In this document: positions 38,643 to 51,347 of the stretch, one piece after another
Layout: each line of letters begins with the position of its first letter
Position numbering within the stretch: the first letter of the stretch is position 1
From: Prochilodus magdalenae
Lineage: Eukaryota > Chordata > Actinopteri > Characiformes > Prochilodontidae
Direction of reading: 5' to 3'
Assembly: GCA_024036415.1 (NCBI GenBank)
Contig: JAMWET010007209.1
Span: 411,501-475,500, forward strand
Length of the DNA: 64,000 nucleotides
Position numbers and translations under genes: made by a program
Notes under the pieces: generated by a model
The model's database searches: none
What the model was told of the DNA's origin: nothing
Seen by the model: the letters and a program-made list of their open reading frames with translations, nothing else

Positions 38643-38821
38643 CACTGTAAAAATTGCAACCTGAAAAAACAATGACTCTAATTTGCTACAGGCAGTTGAA
38701 TAAGTTTTACTCAACTCTCAATATTTTTGTATAACTTTGACTGAAAGAATCCTCATTTTTTAGGATGAATAAACTATATTGATCTGCTTGTATCAAATTT
38801 GAGTATTTTTTTTTATCAGTG
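38643..38821 (+). mobile_element. Short MITE-like element with CACTG ends
   Basis: Starts CACTGTAAAAATTG and ends TTTTTTTTATCAGTG, an imperfect terminal inverted repeat CACTG(T/A)(A)AAAA of a type common in fish genomes. The 179-bp interior is AT-rich with no open frame. A clear target duplication is not visible. Confidence 0.45.
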
Positions 38822-40292
38822 CTGGATTTGGGTAGGGGCCCAAGTTTCCATTAGGTTTCAGTAATTGGGCATTTTTGTAAAAGCTGTTAGTAGAATAAGT
38901 GTTTGAAAAAAGTGAAACAAATCTAATAATTTTAAGTTCATTTCAGAAGATGACATTGTAACATTTAAAATAACTGATTTTTTGTCATGAAATGGTTGAC
39001 ATAACTGAGTTAAGTAAATCTAGTTAATCTCGAGTTAAAAGGTAGATGTATATATATGACCTGGAGAGTAAACAGATTTTCCATTAAATGCCCCTTGAAT
39101 ATATACCCCCTTCTACCCTGCTGTGTATAACTGATTGCTACAGTAACACAGAAGGTCCAAAAACTGTCACTTTCAAGATTCTGGAGTCTTTCCAAGCCTT
39201 GTCTGTGATCCTCATACTCAGAGCATTTATTACAACCTCAGCTGCAGGCATTGGGTTCTTCAAACAGATGGGGCAGAAGCATGGGCACATATGGATGCAG
39301 CTATTTCAGAGTGTCAAAGCGCTGTGACCTTTTCCCTCCACCGCATGATCAAAATGCTGCCAGGTCCCAGCAGACAGGCAAGCACAGAGAGGGTCTGGGT
39401 TTGTCTGGAAGAATGGCAGGTAATCTGGAGGAGTGGTGGAGTATAAAACGTATACGAGAGAGAGAGGGAGAGTGTGAGAAGGTGGGGAAAAGGTTAAGGT
39501 TCCATCAGCTTCTTGTTTGCTTGGCTCTCTGGTTTGTCTTTGGCTCCTGAGGTTGCACGGCTGGCGTGAGAAATGCGAGAGAGGCATTCCTCTGTACATA
39601 CAACATTTGCTTTCCTGCAACAGCTCCGAGCAGAGCGAAAGCTTCAAGTGGCCTGTTGCTACATTCATATCAAGAACTCAGTACTCAGTACTCATTATAC
39701 ATTGTGTCGTGAGGACGACTACCAACACCAGCTCAGCACTGCACACCCTGCTCAAAGTGCTCATGCAGCAAGACCTAGAAGTGTCATGTGACACTGTGCC
39801 TTGTTCCTATCAGTCATGACATGATCGCATATATGATACTAGTTTCTCTGACATTGTTGTGAGTAGCAGGCTTCTGCATGTACAGAGATGCAACACAACT
39901 AACATCATGTGATACATTAGACTCACACATGCTAGTACACCTCGCAAAATGCCCAATCACACTAACACTTGTCCTTCTAAATCCCCTGCAGTCTTACTGA
40001 TTCATGAACCAAGGTCTCCTCAAATCAGTTAGACCTGAAATGAAGTTTTCTGGAATGTCCTCTTGACTCCTACTTTAGCTAGACCTTACATTATTTTGAT
40101 GTTAAATCCAAACACAAATGCTTCTTGATTTGGCTTTAATGTCCAGGTCATATAGAATTAATGTTCAGCCACTCATACACCAGAGAATTGCGCAGTTTGG
40201 TGCATGCCTTCTCTGGTACAGTTCTGATGGGAATTCCCTGTAGCCTGTACAGTAAGACAAAAACTTCCTAACAACCAACATTAGTCAGTACA
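38822..40292. other. Intergenic DNA, no gene seen
   Basis: Short frames up to 120 residues occur near 39251-39819 but overlap on both strands without family resemblance, so they are rejected. No RNA gene or repeat boundary was recognised. Confidence 0.4.
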
Positions 40293-41298
40293 CTTTAAAG
40301 GAGCAATATGTAAGATGACACAACCTGTCAAATGTATAATTCAAATAATAAGGGGCAGCATATCAGCATGATATACAGAGTCTCTCCTCCTCCATCAGTT
40401 TTTACCAGTCTAGTAGAAAAATTGAGATCAGCATCTAAATTTGTATCCTAGCTTCATCTCTAGTCATGTAAAGCTACACCGTTGTTTACTTTTGTTTTGC
40501 ATGTATTTCTATCACTTTTTTTGTTTGGTGCTGAATGTGGTTTCTTGTCTGAGAGTGGACACCAGTGGTCATTTGTCAAGAACTATCTAACTGGGAGCAG
40601 AGCCTTCAACACGACTGATAAGAGATTAGAATAGACAACCGGAACGACAGTGCTACTTCTGTAACGTTGCAACGGATGCAAGTGCATAGTGGATTTATTA
40701 GAATGAGTCCGGGTAACGGGTCAACACACAAGTTGGTATTATCAATGACATGTCCTTAAATTGGAAGCAGAAACAAAACTATGATAAATAACAGAAGGCG
40801 AAGACAAACGAAACAGACAACAGCTCAGACTTAATACAGGGGACAAAACAGACCAGAAATACCAAGGAGACAACAGAACAAACACAGGGCTAACAGCAGA
40901 TCGGAACAAAGGTACAACAGATCGCAACTAACACAGGGAAAGAACAGAAACTTTACAAACAGACAGGGCAAACAAAAGGGCAAATACACGTCTTAATGGG
41001 CAACAGATAGGTCTCAGGTGTGGGAGTGGGCGGAGCTAGGGGAAGCAGGAAGAACTGTGCTATGACAAAGTAACCAGAGGGGGCGTTGTGAGACACGAAC
41101 AGGGACAGGCAGACAGATAGACAGACTTTTACCTCTTGAGGGACAAAGTGGTTTAGCATGGTATAACCTTAGTATTTATGTCTACAAAATGATACATGGA
41201 TGTCTTTGATCATCAAATGTTTACCATCACATTCTGTTGACTGTAATTCATTATGGAATGTTTTCAACTAAACATATTGCATATTGCTCCTTTAAAAT
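40293..41298. mobile_element. TIR-flanked composite element, about 1 kb
   Basis: The left end carries TTTAAAGGAGCAATATG (40294-40310) and the right end its inverse (CATATTGCTCCTTTAAA, about 41279-41295). The interior at about 40660-41130 is a separate insertion-like block whose minus strand reads like an LTR (AATAAATCCACTATGCAC near the 3' end). No transposase frame is visible. A nonautonomous element with a nested insertion is the simplest reading. Confidence 0.5.
40660..41130 (-). repeat. LTR-like or unclassified repeat nested in the TIR element
   Basis: On the minus strand it begins near CACAACGCCCCCTCTGG, passes a GGAGCGGAGCTAG-type GC-rich segment (CTAGCTCCGCCCACTCC), and ends past AATAAATCCACTATGCAC. 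This layout resembles fish LTRs, but a clear TG...CA boundary with target duplication was not found. Confidence 0.35.
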
Positions 41299-41469
41299 AA
41301 ACAACTATTTAATGTTTTTGAGTACTTTTCATATAATCTCATCATGTGTTCTGAACAAAGCTCTATTTAAAGGATACTGGCTTGGTTACAGTAGTCTTAC
41401 TAATGCAAGACATATGACCACCAGTCCATAAGTTATTAACTGAAAACACTGAATAAATGTTTTGCAGTG

Positions 41470-41575
41470 TACGGGTTTATTTTAAAGGAGCAATGTGCAA
41501 TATTCTTAGTTGACATTCCAAAATAAATTACTGTCAACAGAATGTGATGGTTTAACCATTTTAATGGAATATTAA
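41470..41575 (-). repeat. Inverted copy of the 41205-41300 element end
   Basis: TTTATTTTAAAGGAGCAATG, GCAATATTCTTAGTTGA and CTGTCAACAGAATGTGATGG match the reverse complement of 41300-41205. Two ends of the same element family therefore face each other about 170 bp apart. Confidence 0.6.
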
Positions 41576-42963
41576 AGTGCTGTTTCAGACAGGTGATCAC
41601 AAAGATGTTATGACTGTTAAATTAAAATATCAAGAAGAGACATACCAAAAGAAAATAGCAGAATTTTAGAAAGAAGAGTGTTCCCCAAACATCCCTTACT
41701 CACCTTATACTCGGCTTCAAGAATTCCATAATGCCCTAACACAGCAGCATCCCATACACTGTAATTATCCACTGTTTATACTTATACATGGAAGACACAG
41801 GAGGGAGTATGTCTTCTATGGCTTGGAAGACATAGGAGGGAGTAATCAAGGCCGCACAGTTAGGAGTTTTGAGGTTTACCCAAGGCCTATCTTGGTCGCT
41901 AAAGGTTACTAGCTAAGACCCTTCTTATAATATGACTAGCATTAATAAGACTATACACAAACGTACCTAGAATCACCATAGCCAAGACACAATCCTTCCT
42001 TTAAACCAGAAGACATGAGGAGGGAGACTACACTACACTGGAATGGTTTGTCATCCAGACATCATCACAGGCTTTATGCTGGCTGGAATGGAGGCTGTTG
42101 TCTCTTTAACTGGCTGCAGACAGCAGTAAGACCCCGCAGAGTGCCAGCTCTTCTCCCATTAACACCCCACCAGGAGGTTGCAATAGGTAATTCCTCAATC
42201 TACAGCTCAAATCCCACAGCACAGCTGATATATATATATCAGGGTCCTATAAAACATAACCTCCACTGCTAAGAACCACTTCTGTGCTGACTTACATTAG
42301 TAAGCCTTTGTAGTATTGATTATTAAAAACGTTGGAGGAATGAATTGCGCATGTGGAGCAGAGGTATTTATAAAGCTGTGCTAATGGGGCAGTGGAAGTA
42401 ATTGGAAGTGTGGGAGTGCATGCAGATTTCTCTGAAGCTACAGTATAATGATCAAGGTGTGATAAGCAAGGAGGGGTGTGTGTAGAGGTGGGGAGAGGAG
42501 GCTCAATAAAGCCACAGAGCAGGTTGAGTGTACACTAATGTATTCGTCTAAAGTGCCTTACTTTAATGAAAAGCGTTTTCAGTATATGAATTTTGATTGC
42601 AACTCACCATTATCTACAAAATGGCTTCTTTAATGATGACATACTTCATGTTTTGGCTGTATTAAATATAGATACACCCACTCTGTTTCTCCTCACATTA
42701 TTAAGTGCTTGCCTTTGTTTAAAAAGCCTTTCAGTCAACACGGAGCTGGCATGCAGCGCTGTCTACTATCCAATGCATTGTATGGCTGACAGCTGTCGTC
42801 TTTGCTAAATCCATTCTTACTCTATATGTTTAGAATCTACAGTATTTACACAGGACAAAAGCAGTCGCTAATCATATGACATGCACTCAACCAACACCAG
42901 AAAATGCTGTGTCAGATACTGGAGGGAAAACGGGATGAGTCACATACAACCTTATGACGGTTT
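41576..42963. other. Intergenic DNA, no gene seen
   Basis: No exon, RNA gene or defined transposon was recognised. A short TA run lies near 42231. The region ends where the large minisatellite begins. Confidence 0.4.
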
Positions 42964-45390
42964 GTGCTGCTCTCCCACAGTGACTGTGCTGCTCTCTCTC
43001 CCTCAGTGTCTGTGCTGCTCTCTCTCCCTCAGTGACTGTGCTGCTCTCTCTCCCTCAGTGACTGTGCTGCTCTCTCTCCTTCAGTGACTGTGCTGCTCTC
43101 TCCCTCAGTGACTGTGCTGCTCTCTCCCCCTCAGTGACTGTGCTGTTCCCTCTTTCCCTCAGTGACTGTGCTGCTCTCTCTCCCTCAGTGACTGTGCTGC
43201 TCTCTCTCCCTCCCTCAGTGACTGTGCTGCTCTCTCTCCCTCAGTGACTGTGCTGCTCTCTCTCCCTCAGTGACTGTGCTGCTCTCTCTCCCTCAGTGAC
43301 TGTGCTGCTCTCTCCCTCAGTGACTGTGCTGCTCTCTCCCTCAGTGACTGTGCTGCTCTCTCTCCCTCAGTGACTGTGCTGCTCTCTCTCCTTCAGTGAC
43401 TGTGCTGCTCTCTCAAACACAGTGACTGTCCTGCTCTCAGTGACTGTGCTGCTCTCTCCCTCAGTGACTGTGCTGCTCTCTCTCCCTCAGTGACTGTGCT
43501 GCTCTCTCTCCTTCAGTGACTGTGCTGCTCTCTCTACCTCAGTGACTGTGCTGCTCTCTCCCTCAGTGACTGTGCTGCTCTCTCTCCTTCAGTGACTGTG
43601 CTGCTCTCTCCCTCAGTGACTGTGCTGCTCTCTCTCCCTCAGTGACTGTGCTGCTCTCTCTCCCTCAGTGACTGTGCTGCTCTCTCTCCTTCAGTGACTG
43701 TGCTGCTCTCTCTCCTTCAGTGACTGTGCTGCTCTCTCCCTCAGTGACTGTGCTGCTCTCTCTCCCTCAGTGACTGTGCTGCTCTCTCTCCTTCAGTGAC
43801 TGTGCTGCTCTCTCTACCTCAGTGACTGTGCTGCTCTCTCCCTCAGTGTCTGTGCTGCTCTCTCTCCTTCAGTGACTGTGCTGCTCTCTCCCTCAGTGAC
43901 TGTGCTGCTCTCTCTCCTTCAGTGACTGTGCTGCTCTCTCCCTCAGTGACTGTGCTGCTCTCTCCCTCAGTGACTGTGCTGCTCTCTCCCTCAGTGACTG
44001 TGCTGCTCTCTCTCCCTTAGTGACTGTGCTGCTCTCTCTCCTTCAGTGACTGTGCTGCTCTCTGCTGCTCTCTCCCTCAGTGTCTGTGCTGCTCTCTCTC
44101 CTTCAGTGACTGTGCTGCTCTCTCCCTCAGTGACTGTGCTGCTCTCTCTCCTTCAGTGACTGTGCTGCTCTCTCCCTCAGTGACTGTGCTGCTCTCTCCC
44201 TCAGTGTCTGTGCTGCTCTCTCTTCTTCAGTGACTGTGCTGCTCTCTCCCTCAGTGACTGTGCTGCTCTCTCTCCCTCAGTGTCTGTGTTGCTCTCTCTC
44301 CCTCAGTGACTGTGCTGCTCTCTCTCCCTCAGTGACTGTGCTGCTCTCTCTCCTTCAGTGACTGTGCTGCTCTCTCCCTCAGTGACTGTGCTGCTCTCTC
44401 TACCTCAGTGACTGTGCTGCTCTCTCTCCTTCAGTGACTGTGCTGCTCTCTCTACCTCAGTGACTGTGCTGCTATCTCCCTCAGTGACTGTGCTGCTCTC
44501 TCTTCTTCAGTGACTGTGCTGCTCTCTCCCTCAGTGACTGTGCTGCTCTCTCTCCCTCAGTGACTGTGCTGCTCTCTCCCTCAGTGACTGTGCTGCTCTA
44601 TCTACCTCAGTGACTGTGCTGCTCTCTCTCCTTCAGTGACTGTGCTGCTCTCTCTCCTTCAGTGACTGTGCTGCTCTCTCTCCTTCAGTGACTGTGCTGC
44701 TCTCTCTGGTTCAGTGACTGTGCTGCTCTCTCTCCTCCTCAGTGACTGTCCCTCACTGACTGTACTGCTGTCTCTCCCTTAGTGACTGTGCTGCTCTCTC
44801 TCCCTAAGTGACTGTGCTGCTCTCTCTCCCTCAGTGACTGTGCTGCTCTCTCTCCCTCAGTGACTGTGCTGCTCTCTCTCCTTCAGTGACCGTGCTGCTC
44901 TCTCTCCTTCAGTGACTGTGCTGCTCTCTCTTCTTCAGTGACTGTGCTGCTCTCTCTCTCAGTGACTATGTTGCTCTCTCTCCCTCACTGACTGTGCTGC
45001 TCTCTCCCTTAGTGACTGTGCTGCTCTCTCTCCCTCAGTGACTGTGCTGCTCTCTCTCCTTCAGTGACTGTGCTGCTCTCTCTCCTTCAGTGACTTTGCT
45101 GCTCTCTCTACTTCAGTGACTGTGCTGCTCTCTCTCCTTCAGTGGCTGTGCTGCTCTCTCTACTTCAGTGACTGTGCTGCTCCCTCCCTCAGTGGCTGTG
45201 CTGCTCTCTCTCCTTCAGTGGCTGTGCTGCTCTCTCTACCTCAGTGGCTGTGCTGCTCTCTCTACTTCAGTGACTGTGCTGCTCTCTCTCCTTCAGTGGC
45301 TGTGCTGCTCTCTCTACTTCAGTGACTGTGCTGCTCTCTCTCCTTCAATGACTGTGCTGCTCCCTCTCCTTCAATGACTGTGCTACTCTG
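42964..45390 (+). repeat. 2.4-kb minisatellite, 24/26-bp units
   Basis: About 95 tandem copies of a unit made of CTGCTCTCTCTCCCTCAG then TGACTGTG (26 bp), with a common 24-bp version lacking one CT. Variants change CCCTCAG to CCTTCAG or ACCTCAG and TGACTG to TGTCTG or TGGCTG; the TGG form clusters at the right end (45140-45300). Runs of variants recur about 290 bp apart near 43440 and 43730, so the array has higher-order structure. Short frames through it are artefacts. Confidence 0.95.
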
Positions 45391-48300
45391 TACAACATAA
45401 AGTACCACAACTAGAAACCAAAATCTATTTACTGTATTTCCAAGGCTTGTGGTTAATTTGGTCGATAAGTCAGGTCCACCACTATCCCATAGTCTGACAC
45501 CACTTGGTAGTTCAGTGTTTCAGTAGTTCGACTTTGGGAACCATTTGGATCTGTAAAGGAGGCCACTGTTAAAGTTTCAAAACATTCACTTCTCATTCCA
45601 CACATGGTACATTCCGGCACATGGAAGAAATATGGAATTACTGTGATGTCAGGAGAAACAATTCCTTTGCATATATGTGCAAATTTTTATTGAGGATCCA
45701 GAGATTTAGCTCTGAGTGCATCTTGAAAGAGGCACAATACAGGCCAGGCAAGCCGATCAGAGCTCGTGCACATAGATCAGTCTTAAAGGCACAGTAACAA
45801 AAACAGCCTGTTTAATTCTGAAGGATAAAGAGAGGAGGAAAGTGATTATGTAAAAAACGATTATCACCATTTTATGCCAAATGTGGAACTTGGTGTGGGG
45901 GGAATGGGGTTGTAAGATATTGGAGCTATAAATTAAGTGCTTTAATTTAAAACAGATTATTGTAAAGACTGGTATCAGTAAACTTTCAATATTGGTAGCA
46001 ATCCTGGAAAAGAAAAACACTACTATGCCTTCATCTCTACTGACAAATATACAGGAATGCACGACTGTGTTCTGTGTTTTGACTGTTTCTGAAACCTTGC
46101 ATGTGCTGAAGTTTGGTTTTTAAATACCGTACCATCTCAGTACACTGTCATTGCAGAATGAGTAAGGATTTGAACAAAGGTTTGAAATTCATGAAATTCT
46201 TTGTGGCATTCTTGATGGCGAGCCTAAATGGCTCTGTCTTTGGGATGATAAGATGGTTGTCACTAGATGAATTATTGCGTACTTAAACATGTTTGTTTTA
46301 TGCTTAAAGTGTATCCGCTAATGAGATAATTAACCTGAAGTGAAATTTGTGAAATATGGTTGTAAAGAGGACGTTTGTTTTGGATTACAGTGAATGGGAG
46401 ACAAAAACATATTTGCAGTATGGGTAAACCCTCTTAACTATGCTAATCTTCAAAAACACAGTCGCACAGAGTATCCAGTGCTAATCCAAGTATCTCTGAT
46501 GGCCAATTAAAAGGAATCTGTTGAAGACTGAGTGGGAGCACAGCAGTGGTGCCTAATGCCAGTCGGCGTGGATTTGGTAAGTGGTTAGCGAGTCGGCATT
46601 TTAATGCCCTGCGCTCCACAAACAGCTCTTCATCGGCTCTGGCACCCTGCTGGGATGTAAAGGCGAAGACTCTTGGCTCAGCACATGCACACACACAGGC
46701 ATACACACACTCACATACACACACAGAGCAAGACAGAGCGGAGAACATACACTTAAAACCATCTCATCGTTTGAAATATGCATGCTGTTAAATTACACTC
46801 CGACTGCTCTCCTTTCCTCTATCTCTCTCTCTCCTTCATTCTTCTCCCCTTTTCAGCCCCTTCCTTTAGCTTTCCCTCCTACAGAAAGCCTCAAAGCCTT
46901 GATTTCAGGTTTGAGTGAGTTTCGTTTGAAGTCCCAGTGATAAGGCTTCGGCTGCTGTGTTTCGTCTCCGGAGGAATCAGGCAAGGATACTGCTTGAGCC
47001 ATTGTTGAGCACCACACAACATTGTCCTAGAACAATAATTCAGCTCCCTTTCTGTGCGTGCGAGACAATTAAGAGTGAAAGCTGCGAAAGGCCGACTCCG
47101 GTAATCATTTGCTAGTCAAAGATATTTAGCAAGTAGCAGCAGATGCACTCTAAAACCGTGGCCTACTTTGCTATTGGATGTCAGTGTTCCAAAGCAGTGC
47201 AGCAGGAACAATCCTACGGCCTTGTCATTGCGACATGCACGAGAGAGGGATAGAGAGAGAGAGAGAGAGAGAGTTCAGAGCGCTTCTGCATGGCAGAGGA
47301 GCACAGCGTGAACCCAGCTGAGCTCTCTTCTTCACAGCATCTTGTGTGGAGCTGATAGGAGGGAGAGACGGAGGAGCTGCTTTTTATGAAAGTCCTGCCG
47401 GATCCCTGGTTGTGGAGGATTGCGGGCTTTTGTCTCATTGTCCTCCTCTCTAATGCCTATGTGTGTCTGGTTGTGTGGCGTTTGAGGATTTGCCCCCATT
47501 TTCACAGCGATGCTCTTCTTCTTTTCGGTGTCCCCATGTAAGGGACTGCATAGGCTACTGTCACGAGGATGAGTTTGCACACATGCTCCAAAACTTCCCT
47601 CTTTGACTTCGCCTTCAGTGGAATGGATCTGGTACCGAACAGCGCGAGTGCAGGCACGGAGTAAATGACATTTAACATGCTCCGCTATGAGCCTTCATGT
47701 GTCATATTTCTCAGCGTGGTAGCGCCAATCTAGGGCAGTCTCCTCCCTTTTCATGTAATAACATTCATTAGAATACAAACAGGCAAGGCAGATTCAAGAT
47801 GAGCACTCTTCCGTGCATTGACAGACTGGATATGTGACCTTAGAGCAACCAAACTGTAGAGAAAGCTCTCTTTGGTGGGCATTACATTTCACAGCTCAAA
47901 TGAAAGCTTTCAGATTAGTCATATGCCATCAAATTGGCAGTTATATCTAATAGCTCTCTATTAGTATTTATACCCACCTCATAAAGTTTGGACTTTATGG
48001 GCTCCGTGAAGTCAAAAGTATGCACAGTGATGGGGAATAACTTACCCTGAGAGCTATTAATTATTAAGTTTCTCAGAAGTGGAATAATAACTTACCATTA
48101 ATGCTCTATTAGGCTCTAATTTCCAGCCTTAAATAAAAATGTCATATATAATCATGTAGGTTTTCTGGTGTGGTAAGAGAATAACAGCCATGTAAATGAT
48201 AGATTATTCACTCATTAATAGGTGTTATGTAAAAGATCTGATTTACTGGTCATCACCAGAGCCAAATGCAATACTGGTCAGTATAAGCTATACAGTAACC

Positions 48301-48739
48301 CACTATACAAGCCATGTTTCCTTTTTTATCCATCATTGTTGCTTTGGTATTGATGATTGACTCTTATAAACTCTGAAACTATCTTATTAATGTATGCTAA
48401 ATAGTCATTACAGACATACCCTTCTTAGTAACTGAACTGTGATGATGGTCAGGGCAACAAACGAGCTGAGGAGACACTTTATTAGAGGGTCTCTTCTGAA
48501 AACACACAATAGCTGAGTTAAGGCAGAATTATCAGGGTTAGGCCTGGATGTACACTCATCGTACACCCAAAAAAAGGCCTCTGAGTGGCTGTTAGTTTTA
48601 CATAAAGAACATATTCTGGTATGACACCAATCAAATACTTTTCATGTCTAAGCATGAATGCGTAGTGTTGTTTTAACCCGGATTAAAGGGGTTTATATTA
48701 TATTTAATTATTTCTTGTAGACACAATATAATTCATTGG
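45391..48739. other. Intergenic DNA, no gene seen
   Basis: No coding exon, RNA gene or transposon is supported. A short GA microsatellite lies at about 47249-47272 and a short CA-rich patch at 46688-46725. Parts of 46800-47700 are repeat-free and could hold conserved noncoding elements. Confidence 0.4.
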
Positions 48740-48855
48740 TGCATACAAGGTACATTCTGGCATGGCCATGCCTGCAACTACATTTTATGCCACTATAGTT
48801 AGTGGCATAAAATGTAGTTGCAGGCATGGCCATGCCAGAATGTACCTTGTGTGCA
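48740..48855. repeat. Near-perfect palindrome, 56-bp arms with a 4-nt loop
   Basis: Left arm 48740-48795 and right arm 48800-48855 are reverse complements at 55 of 56 positions; the exception (T48744/G48851) would be a G-U pair in RNA. The loop is TAGT. Each arm also contains the 14-bp self-palindrome GGCATGGCCATGCC. No open frame and no recognised family. Confidence 0.95.
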
Positions 48856-49943
48856 CAAATTTGGGCATTTCCAGGGCATTTACATGTCTTATTTTTGGCC
48901 AGGGCAATCCCAATGAGTAAAACCTTTCACACTGGCTCCTAACCACATCTTTACATTTGCCTCATTCACCATCAGTGTGTAGACATTCCTCCCAGGATAC
49001 CTTACCCTTATGTGTTCTGTTGATGTTGTATTGGATTAATCTGGCATCATAAACTGCCAGGTTTTTGTGTGTCATTGTGAGTGTGGCATTGTGGAGGCTG
49101 ATTGCTACAGTAGTTACTCATGAACTCAAGGCAGAGTTATGCTATCTGAATTTTTGAAAATGATATGTCTTAATATGAAAAGATTGTGATGAGAACTGTC
49201 AAAGTTTAGTGAATTATAACTAAACTGAGATTGCCCACTTAGTGTGTGTTCTGGGAACACAGGTTTAGGTGAACATTACTATGTTGAGTTGGATTGGCCA
49301 AATTTAGATGTGTTTTGGTCAAATATGGTTTTTGTATAGGTTCAACCAGATATTTTAATGTTGAAAAAACACAATTTAGGAGTGGAGCCACTGTTGATGA
49401 TTAAATTGAGTGCATTTATATAATTGTCCTTTGAGTGGAGGCAAGTAGAGGACAGGGAATAAAACAGCAAGGATCAATCAGTGAATACCCTGGAGTTTTG
49501 TCTAGACCAGCCCCAACCACAGTGGTCCTCTCCCAACCTGATTCCCAAAAATCACGACCCATAGGCTTTTGTGAAGGTTTTCTTCACATCTATATCTCTA
49601 TCATTGTTTTATGGGCCTGGCTGTGTTTTTGTGATTTTGGTCAATGGTCACACACTGAGAATGCAATATACCATTAACATGTCTACTCCAGTATTCGTTT
49701 TGTCCTGAGCCTGCTTCATTCATTTTATATTGGACTGCATTAGAAGCGGCCAGTCTCTCTGTTCCCACCCAGCATAGTGGGAATTGTTCTGGTTCTCCTT
49801 ATGGCCAGTCCATCCCTGAATAACATCAGTTATCATAAATGGAATGGAGCAGGACCAAGCCTGAACATACAGACTTGCGGTTTTAAAGAGATACCTTGTC
49901 TTCTTCTGCAGCTGTTTGTCATGTGATGGGCTTGATTGGCAGG
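48856..49943. other. Intergenic DNA, no gene seen
   Basis: No exon or repeat boundary was recognised between the palindrome and the Tc1 transposon. Confidence 0.4.
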
Positions 49944-49945
49944 TA

Positions 49946-50151
49946 CAGTGGGGAAAATAAGTATTTAGTCAGTCACCAATTGTGCAAGTTGTCCCACTTA
50001 AAAAGATGAGAGAGGCCTGTAATTGACATCATAGGTAGACCTCAACTATGAGAGACAAAATGTGGAAAAAAATTGAGAAAGTCATTTTGTCTGATTTTTA
50101 AAGAATTTATTTGCAAATAATGGTGGAAAATAAGTATTTGGTCAATAACAA
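49946..50151 (+). repeat. Left terminal inverted repeat of the Tc1 element
   Basis: 206 bp, near-identical to the reverse complement of 51348-51553. The outer direct repeat starts at 49946 and the inner one near 50121 (TGGTGGAAAATAAGTATTTG); these are the presumed transposase binding sites. Confidence 0.93.
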
Positions 50152-50160
50152 AAGTTCATC

Positions 50161-51188
50161 TCAATACTTTGTTGTATATCCTTTGTTGGCAATGACAGAG
50201 GTCAAACGTTTTCTGTAAGTCTTCACAAGGTTGGCACACACTGTTGCTGGTATGTTGGCCCATTCCTCCATGCAGATCTCCTCTAGAGCAGTGATGTTTT
50301 GGGGCTGTCGGCGGGCAACACGGACTTTCAACTCCCTCCAAAGGTTTTCGATGGGGTTGAGATCGGGAGACTGGCTAGGCCACTCCAGGACTTTGAAATG
50401 TTTCTTACGAAGCCACTCCTTTGTTGCCCTGGCAGTGTGCTTGGGATCATTGTCATGCTGAAAGACCCAGCCACGTTTCATCTTCATTGCCCTTGCTGAT
50501 GGAAGGAGGTTTGCACCCAAAATCTCACAATACATGGCCCCATTCATTCTTTCATGTACACGGACCAGTCGTCCTGGTCCCTTTGCAGAGAAACAGCCCC
50601 AAAGCATGATGTTGCCACACCCCCATGCTTCACAGTTGGTATGGTGTTCTTTGGATGCAACTCCGCATTCACTTTCCTCCCAAAACACGACGAGTTGTGT
50701 TTTTTACCAAATAGTTCTACTTTGGTTTCATCTGACCATATGACATTCTCCCAATACTCTTCTGGAACATCCAAATGCTCTCTAGCAAACTTCAGACGTG
50801 CCTGGATATGGACTGGCTTAAGCAGGGGGACACGTCTGGCACTGCAAGATCTGAGTCCCTGGCGTCGTAGTGTGTTGCTGATGGTAGCCTTTGTAACGTT
50901 GGTCCCAGCTTCCTGCAGGTCATTCACTAGATCCCCCCTTGTGGTTCTGGGATTTTTCCTTACCGTTCTTGTGACCATTTTGACCCCACGGGCTGAGATC
51001 TTGCGTGGAGCCCCAGATCGAGGGAGATTAGTAGTGGTCTTGTAGGTCTTCCATTTTCTGATTATTGCTCCCACAGTAGATTTCTTCACATCAAGCTGCT
51101 TGCCTATTGCAGATTCAGTCTTCCCAGCCTGGTGCAGGTCTACAATTCGGTTTCTGGTGTCCTCCGACAGCTCTTTCGTCTTCACCAT
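50161..51188 (-). pseudogene. Tc1 transposase, frameshifted
   Basis: Frame 1 (51188-50544) has the paired-like helix-turn-helix ([17 protein letters not shown]), a second HTH ([14 protein letters not shown]) and the first catalytic Asp in [11 protein letters not shown] (residue 153). After VKHGG at about 50619 the reading frame is lost and the rest continues in another frame (to 50161), which holds [10 protein letters not shown], the second Asp in [11 protein letters not shown] and the Glu in [11 protein letters not shown]. The D-to-E spacing of 34 residues is the Tc1 DD34E signature. A shorter pair of compensating indels alters about residues 163-170 (KHNSSCFG). All catalytic residues survive, but one protein cannot be made without frameshifting. 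Confidence 0.93.
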
Positions 51189-51347
51189 AGTGGAGTTTGG
51201 AGTGTGAGTGTTTGAGGTTGTAGGCAGGTGTCTTTTATACTGTTAACGACTTCAAACAGGTGCCATTAATACAGGTAATGAGTGGGGGAAAGAGGAGCCT
51301 CTTAAAAAAGAAGTTACAGGTCTGTGACAGCCAGAAATCTTGCTTGT

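Noticed and set aside
39251..39819. Overlapping 99-120 residue frames on both strands
   Set aside because: No family resemblance, splice signals or codon pattern; they look like chance frames.
42964..45390. Regular repeats considered as a CRISPR-like array
   Set aside because: Units are contiguous with no unique spacers, and the setting is a vertebrate genome, so it is a minisatellite.
48740..48855. Hairpin as a microRNA precursor
   Set aside because: The 4-nt loop and almost unbroken 56-bp stem are unlike known vertebrate precursors; small-RNA data would be needed to reopen this.
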